Source of the DNA: Hungatella hathewayi
GTDB lineage: Bacteria > Bacillota > Clostridia > Lachnospirales > Lachnospiraceae
Reading direction: 5' to 3'
Assembly (NCBI GenBank): GCA_025149285.1
Contig: CP102274.1
Coordinates: 5,234,001 to 5,298,000 of the forward strand
Length of the DNA stretch: 64,000 nt
A program made the translations under genes and the position numbers. This document shows positions 60,517 to 64,000 of the stretch, in pieces. How positions within the stretch are numbered: position 1 is the stretch's first letter; each line of letters starts with the position of its first letter. A model generated the notes under the pieces. It made no database searches. It was not told the DNA's origin and saw nothing but the letters and a program-made list of their open reading frames with translations.

Positions 60517-61695
60517 CTACCAGTAAGGATTCCAGTCCTTCATTCTCCTGGTCAGCGCTTCCATATAAAAATAGTCACCCCATGTATTACATTCATCAAC
60601 GCCCCTGTTTCTGCATGTATTATACTCGGAATCCCGCGCATACGTTCCATGAAGCAAAAGGCCGTTGGAGCGGGTTTTATCCGTGTTGGCGCAGTGATCC
60701 AGCAGAGCCCGGAGCATCTTATCGGCGGCTGTCATATACTTTTCTGCCGTCTCTTCGTCCAGATAACGGCTCATCTCCAGAATTCCGCAGATGGCGATGG
60801 CCGGAGCTGAGGAATCACGTGGCTCTGTACTTCCCGTATCAAAATCGAAGTCCCAGTACGGAACCAGATCTTCCGGCAGATGGGTGATAAAATAATCGGT
60901 GACCTTACAGAATAACTCAAGGTATTCCGGCTTTTTTAGGTACCGGTAGCTCAAGGCGATGCCGTATACGCCCCACGCCTGGCCTCTTGCCCAGGCAGAA
61001 CCGTCCCGGTTTCCCTGATGGGTGACGCCGTGGTCCGGTTCTCCGGTCACCGTATTGATAAAATAGGTGTGGTAGGTGGAGCAGTCCGGTCTCATCACAC
61101 ACTTCATCGCTGTTCTGATGTGGTTTGCCGCCTTATCGGCGTAATCAGGATTTCCGGTAACCTCGCTGGCCCAGTAGAGCAGCGGCAGGTTCAGCAGGCA
61201 GTCGATGATCAGACGGTATTCCGACGGTTCATTGACGTTGCCCCATGCCTGGATAAAACGGCCATTTTCCCGGTAACGGCCGGCCAGATGATCCGCTGCC
61301 AGAAGGGCTGCTTCTCTGGCATGACTGCTGCCGGTCAGCTTATAGGCTGCCACGCAGGAAAGGCTGTAGAGAAATCCCATGTCATGGTGATTTACATCGA
61401 TCTTTTCCCTGATCCGTTTTAAAAAGCTTTCGACCTGTGATTCCGCCGCCTCTTTAAAACATGCCTCTCCTGTATATTCATAAGCCAGCCAGATCACGCC
61501 GGTCCAGAATCCGGTCGTCCATTCAACATTTTCTGTTGGCAGATAAAAGCCGCCCTCGCTGTTGGAACTCTCAAAAAACTCAGTAAATTCCGGCAGATTG
61601 GATCGTATGATCTCCGCAGCCGCATCCATATATTTCTTCCTCATCGCCGCATCCGTACCCGGATACTGACGGATTCGTTCCATCGTCTGCGCCAT
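60517..61695 (-). CDS. GH88 unsaturated glucuronyl hydrolase
   Basis: 392 residues, (alpha/alpha)6 barrel, cytosolic. Catalytic acids D105 (NHHDMGFLY) and D165 (LIIDCLLNL) are separated by 60 residues, matching D88/D149 of the Bacillus GL1 enzyme; WTTGFWTGVIWLAYE and HQGNRDGSAWARGQAWGVYG are family signatures. It removes the unsaturated uronic acid from the non-reducing end of oligosaccharides made by lyases. GGAG precedes ATG by 7 nt. Follows the sulfatase gene by 29 nt in the same operon, which points to sulfated uronides such as glycosaminoglycan fragments. Confidence 0.93.
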   Translation of the reverse strand: MAQTMERIRQYPGTDAAMRKKYMDAAAEIIRSNLPEFTEFFESSNSEGGFYLPTENVEWTTGFWTGVIWLAYEYTGEACFKEAAESQVESFLKRIREKIDVNHHDMGFLYSLSCVAAYKLTGSSHAREAALLAADHLAGRYRENGRFIQAWGNVNEPSEYRLIIDCLLNLPLLYWASEVTGNPDYADKAANHIRTAMKCVMRPDCSTYHTYFINTVTGEPDHGVTHQGNRDGSAWARGQAWGVYGIALSYRYLKKPEYLELFCKVTDYFITHLPEDLVPYWDFDFDTGSTEPRDSSAPAIAICGILEMSRYLDEETAEKYMTAADKMLRALLDHCANTDKTRSNGLLLHGTYARDSEYNTCRNRGVDECNTWGDYFYMEALTRRMKDWNPYW

Positions 61696-61724
61696 ATTCT
61701 GTCTCCTCTCTCTCCGTTCCTCTT

Positions 61725-63098
61725 TTACATCAGAAACGGATCTCTCGTTTTCCTTAAATAGGATTCTATCACCTCATCATAAGCATTGGCCAGGGCAGAC
61801 CCCTTATCCAGTTCGATGGGATTTAACTGGAGAGGATCTTTCTGATTATCGTAAAACAGCCGTCTCTGTGTCGCAGATGGAGATGTTCCATTGTCAATAA
61901 TATAGGTACTGTCCTTCGTCCTAATCCCCCGCCAGCCAAATGCCTTGTTATTTAATCCCAGCTTCCGGTACTCTTCCACCAGTTCCGGCATGCCCGGTAT
62001 CATGCAGAGAAAGGCATGCTCCGGTTCCTCCTCCATGGATTCCCCCCGGGCCAGGGAGGCAAAGCTTCTTCCCTGAACCGTGTCGGGAACCGCTGCATCC
62101 AGCAGTTCTAACAGTGTGGGCATATGGTCCTGACTGGCAATCAGGGCATCAGTGCGTCCGGCCGCTATCCGGGGCCCCCTGATATAGAGAGGGATCCGGA
62201 TCGACTCATCGTACCAGATATTCTTTCCCATCAGGCCATGGGAACCCATACAATCCCCGTGATCCGCCGACAGTACGACAATCGTATCTTCTTCCAGGCC
62301 CTCCCGGTCCAGATATTCCATGATCCGGCCGAAATTATCATCCAGTCCTTCTATGGCTCCGTAGTACTCTGCGAATTTCTTTCGGAACGCTTCATCGGAT
62401 CTTAACTCCTCCGGAACGTTTCCGCGAAATACAAGTTCCTTTCCCCGGTAATGGTCCGCGTATTTTTCCGGAAGCAGATCGTAAGGGGGATGGGGCGGAT
62501 TCCAGGACAGGAACAGGCAGAACGGCTTCTCCTTATTCCGGTTGTCCAAATAATCCAGCACCACATCCGTCTCATGCTCCGGCGACCAGGTTCTGCCTTC
62601 CATCTTTTGAGGGTCGTCTCTCCAGTAATGGGGCGACATATGCTGATCCATTGCTCCGTAGGAATACCAGAAATCAAAGTGATGGCGTCTCTCTCCCGGA
62701 GGAGTAAAGGCATCCCAGTTCACCGCGCCGGATTCCGGCTTTTCATGAAAGTTCATCTCGCTGGCGTCGAGATGGTATTTGCCCACATAAGCGGTCTCAT
62801 ACCCGTTTTCATGAAGGACATCGGAGATGGTTACCTCCTGAGGCCTTAACATGACAGCTTCGTCCAGACCGGTCTTACAGTTGGTCCACATGCCGCAGCA
62901 GTACGGATACTTCCCGGTCAGCAGAGAGGCACGGTGGGGCGAGCACAGCGGATACGTGCTGACCGCGTGGTCAAATGCCATGCTCTCCCCGGCAAAACGG
63001 TCCATATGAGGCGTGCTCACATGATCCTCTCCCGCCGCACCAATGGCCTGGGCACGCCACTGGTCGGCAAAGATGTATAACAGATTCTTCTTTTTCAT
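61725..63098 (-). CDS. Cys-type sulfatase
   Basis: 457 residues, alkaline-phosphatase-fold sulfatase, no signal peptide. The formylglycine motif is C52-S-P-H-R56 followed by ASLLTG, so it needs an anaerobic sulfatase-maturating enzyme encoded elsewhere. Metal residues: D12 in IFADQW and ADHGDCMGSHGL in the middle. It should remove sulfate from an imported sugar. The start codon follows the binding-protein stop directly (TAAATG). Operon order: binding protein, sulfatase, GH88. Confidence 0.93.
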   Translation of the reverse strand: MKKKNLLYIFADQWRAQAIGAAGEDHVSTPHMDRFAGESMAFDHAVSTYPLCSPHRASLLTGKYPYCCGMWTNCKTGLDEAVMLRPQEVTISDVLHENGYETAYVGKYHLDASEMNFHEKPESGAVNWDAFTPPGERRHHFDFWYSYGAMDQHMSPHYWRDDPQKMEGRTWSPEHETDVVLDYLDNRNKEKPFCLFLSWNPPHPPYDLLPEKYADHYRGKELVFRGNVPEELRSDEAFRKKFAEYYGAIEGLDDNFGRIMEYLDREGLEEDTIVVLSADHGDCMGSHGLMGKNIWYDESIRIPLYIRGPRIAAGRTDALIASQDHMPTLLELLDAAVPDTVQGRSFASLARGESMEEEPEHAFLCMIPGMPELVEEYRKLGLNNKAFGWRGIRTKDSTYIIDNGTSPSATQRRLFYDNQKDPLQLNPIELDKGSALANAYDEVIESYLRKTRDPFLM

Positions 63099-64000
63099 TT
63101 ATCGGTCTTCTCCCAGAAATGTCTCATACGCCTTCTGATTGATTTCCAGCGCCCGGTCGATGCCTCTCGCCTTTAACTCCTTGATAAAGGAATCATATTC
63201 CGAATCAAAATCATTGACACCGAGGATCCAGGACTGGAATTTTTCATCTACATAAGGTTTGATGCTTGCCATGATGTTTTTATACTCTGTCTCATCATCT
63301 GACGTATACTTTAACGCCATTTTTCCGTCGAGGTAAGGCGGCAGGGAATCGTCGAACCACTCGTCATGACCGTTGTACAGCTTATTTGCCTCGATTCCGT
63401 CTTCCTTCATGGTCGCATACTCGTAGTCTCCATCCTGGCACATACCAATCCGGTACTGGGCGCCGATGGAGCGGAGATATCCGATCGGAGTCAGCTCAGA
63501 CTGAAGAACCTTGTCAGTAAAGTGCTTACTGCCATCGGCATCCCTTGTGAAGGTATCTCCCTCGATTCCCCAGTTCATTAAGTCGCTTCCTTCCTCCGTG
63601 AAGAAGTAGTCCATAAATTTAATTACGGTCACAGGATCCTTGCACTGGGAAGAGATTCCCCAGCCTACGCCAGGATATCTGGATACACGTTCCTTAACGA
63701 CGCCGTTCTGGTCAGCCGGCGGTGCGATGGCCACCATCTGAAATCCCGGAATGGTCTCCTGAAGCGTGGTATTATAGTTTGCCGTACTTACCCAGTCGTG
63801 TGTACAGCCCCCGACATCTCCGCCAAGCAGAGTATCCCGGGAGGATGCCCCCCTCGTGAAGATTTCCGGATCAATTAAGCCTTCCTGATACCATTTGATC
63901 ATATTTGTAACGCCTGTTTTAAAGTTTTCTTCCAGAGGCTCGTATTTCATCTGCCCGTCTCTCGGATAAAATTCAAGGCTGGTATCCCAGAGATACAGGT
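63099..64000 (-). CDS. LplA-type sugar-binding protein, partial (N-terminus beyond window)
   Basis: Open frame of about 300 codons that continues through the right edge (LWDTSLEFYPRDGQ precedes the internal Met at 63950). The pattern YEPLEENFKTGVTNMIKWYQEGLIDPEIFT and VIKFMDYFFTEEGSDLMNWGIEGDTFT is typical of large LplA/YtcQ-type extracellular binding proteins for oligosaccharides. The signal peptide is outside the window. It should feed an LplB/YteP-type permease pair, probably encoded upstream beyond the edge. With GH88 and the sulfatase it forms a uronide-utilisation unit. Confidence 0.9.
   Translation of the reverse strand, partial: LYLWDTSLEFYPRDGQMKYEPLEENFKTGVTNMIKWYQEGLIDPEIFTRGASSRDTLLGGDVGGCTHDWVSTANYNTTLQETIPGFQMVAIAPPADQNGVVKERVSRYPGVGWGISSQCKDPVTVIKFMDYFFTEEGSDLMNWGIEGDTFTRDADGSKHFTDKVLQSELTPIGYLRSIGAQYRIGMCQDGDYEYATMKEDGIEANKLYNGHDEWFDDSLPPYLDGKMALKYTSDDETEYKNIMASIKPYVDEKFQSWILGVNDFDSEYDSFIKELKARGIDRALEINQKAYETFLGEDR

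Overview
The window looks like chromosome from a gut Lachnospiraceae-type Firmicute (Clostridium cluster XIVa). The basis is the mix of gene families: YesM/YesN-type two-component systems, several sugar ABC systems without their own ATPase, families such as DUF6483, CD3324 and DUF1062, strong AGGAGG ribosome sites and intermediate GC. I saw no rRNA, tRNA, CRISPR array, phage gene or intact insertion sequence. No species can be named from this alone.

Layout. 1-4.6 kb: an LplB-type permease cut by the window edge, divergent from a histidine kinase/AraC response-regulator pair. 4.6-20.2 kb: mixed chromosomal genes (XRE-Uma2 fusion, DUF1062, a 164-nt hairpin element, CD3324, aromatic acid exporter family, DUF362 lipoprotein, PTS-EIIC/EAL fusion, M14 peptidase, rlmH with an esterase and an acyltransferase, an OmpR-type regulator, comEA, a YdcZ transporter). 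20.3-21.2 kb: a TPP riboswitch in front of thiT. 21.2-31.7 kb: a minus-strand glycan operon running epimerase, SDR, solute-binding protein, two permeases, beta-propeller glycosidase, histidine kinase, response regulator, GH127. 32.0-43.5 kb: a second, composite catabolic locus. Its minus-strand operon holds a solute-binding protein, two permeases, a CyuA-like protein, an amidohydrolase, a GntR regulator, a zinc-methyltransferase-type UroD protein and a frameshifted GH4; the divergent arm holds a second amidohydrolase and a GH105. 43.6-50.2 kb: diguanylate cyclase, fchA-folD, an AraC/HD fusion and a SulP transporter. 50.3-57.2 kb: arginine biosynthesis (argC-GNAT-argJ-DUF6483-argB-argD, divergent from argG) with ArgR-like boxes on the argC promoter. 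57.3-60.4 kb: XRE-cupin/LysE divergent pair, NYN protein, Rpn-type nuclease. 60.5-64 kb: GH88, Cys-type sulfatase and a solute-binding protein cut by the edge, which suggests use of a sulfated uronic-acid polysaccharide.

How the genes work together. The two central loci and the right-end locus each pair an ABC importer with intracellular glycosidases and a local regulator, as expected for uptake of small oligosaccharides from host or plant glycans. No transport ATPase is present, so a shared MsmK-type ATPase encoded elsewhere is inferred. Arginine and thiamine functions are controlled by recognisable cis elements.

The best candidates for something new are: the 164-nt hairpin at 6262-6425, whose G.U pairs point to an RNA on the plus strand; the GntR-controlled locus at 32-43.5 kb that combines sugar import, GH4, a CyuA-like protein, two amidohydrolases and a zinc-site methyltransferase-like protein; a one-base G-tract frameshift in that GH4; and the AraC-HD and PTS-EAL fusions.
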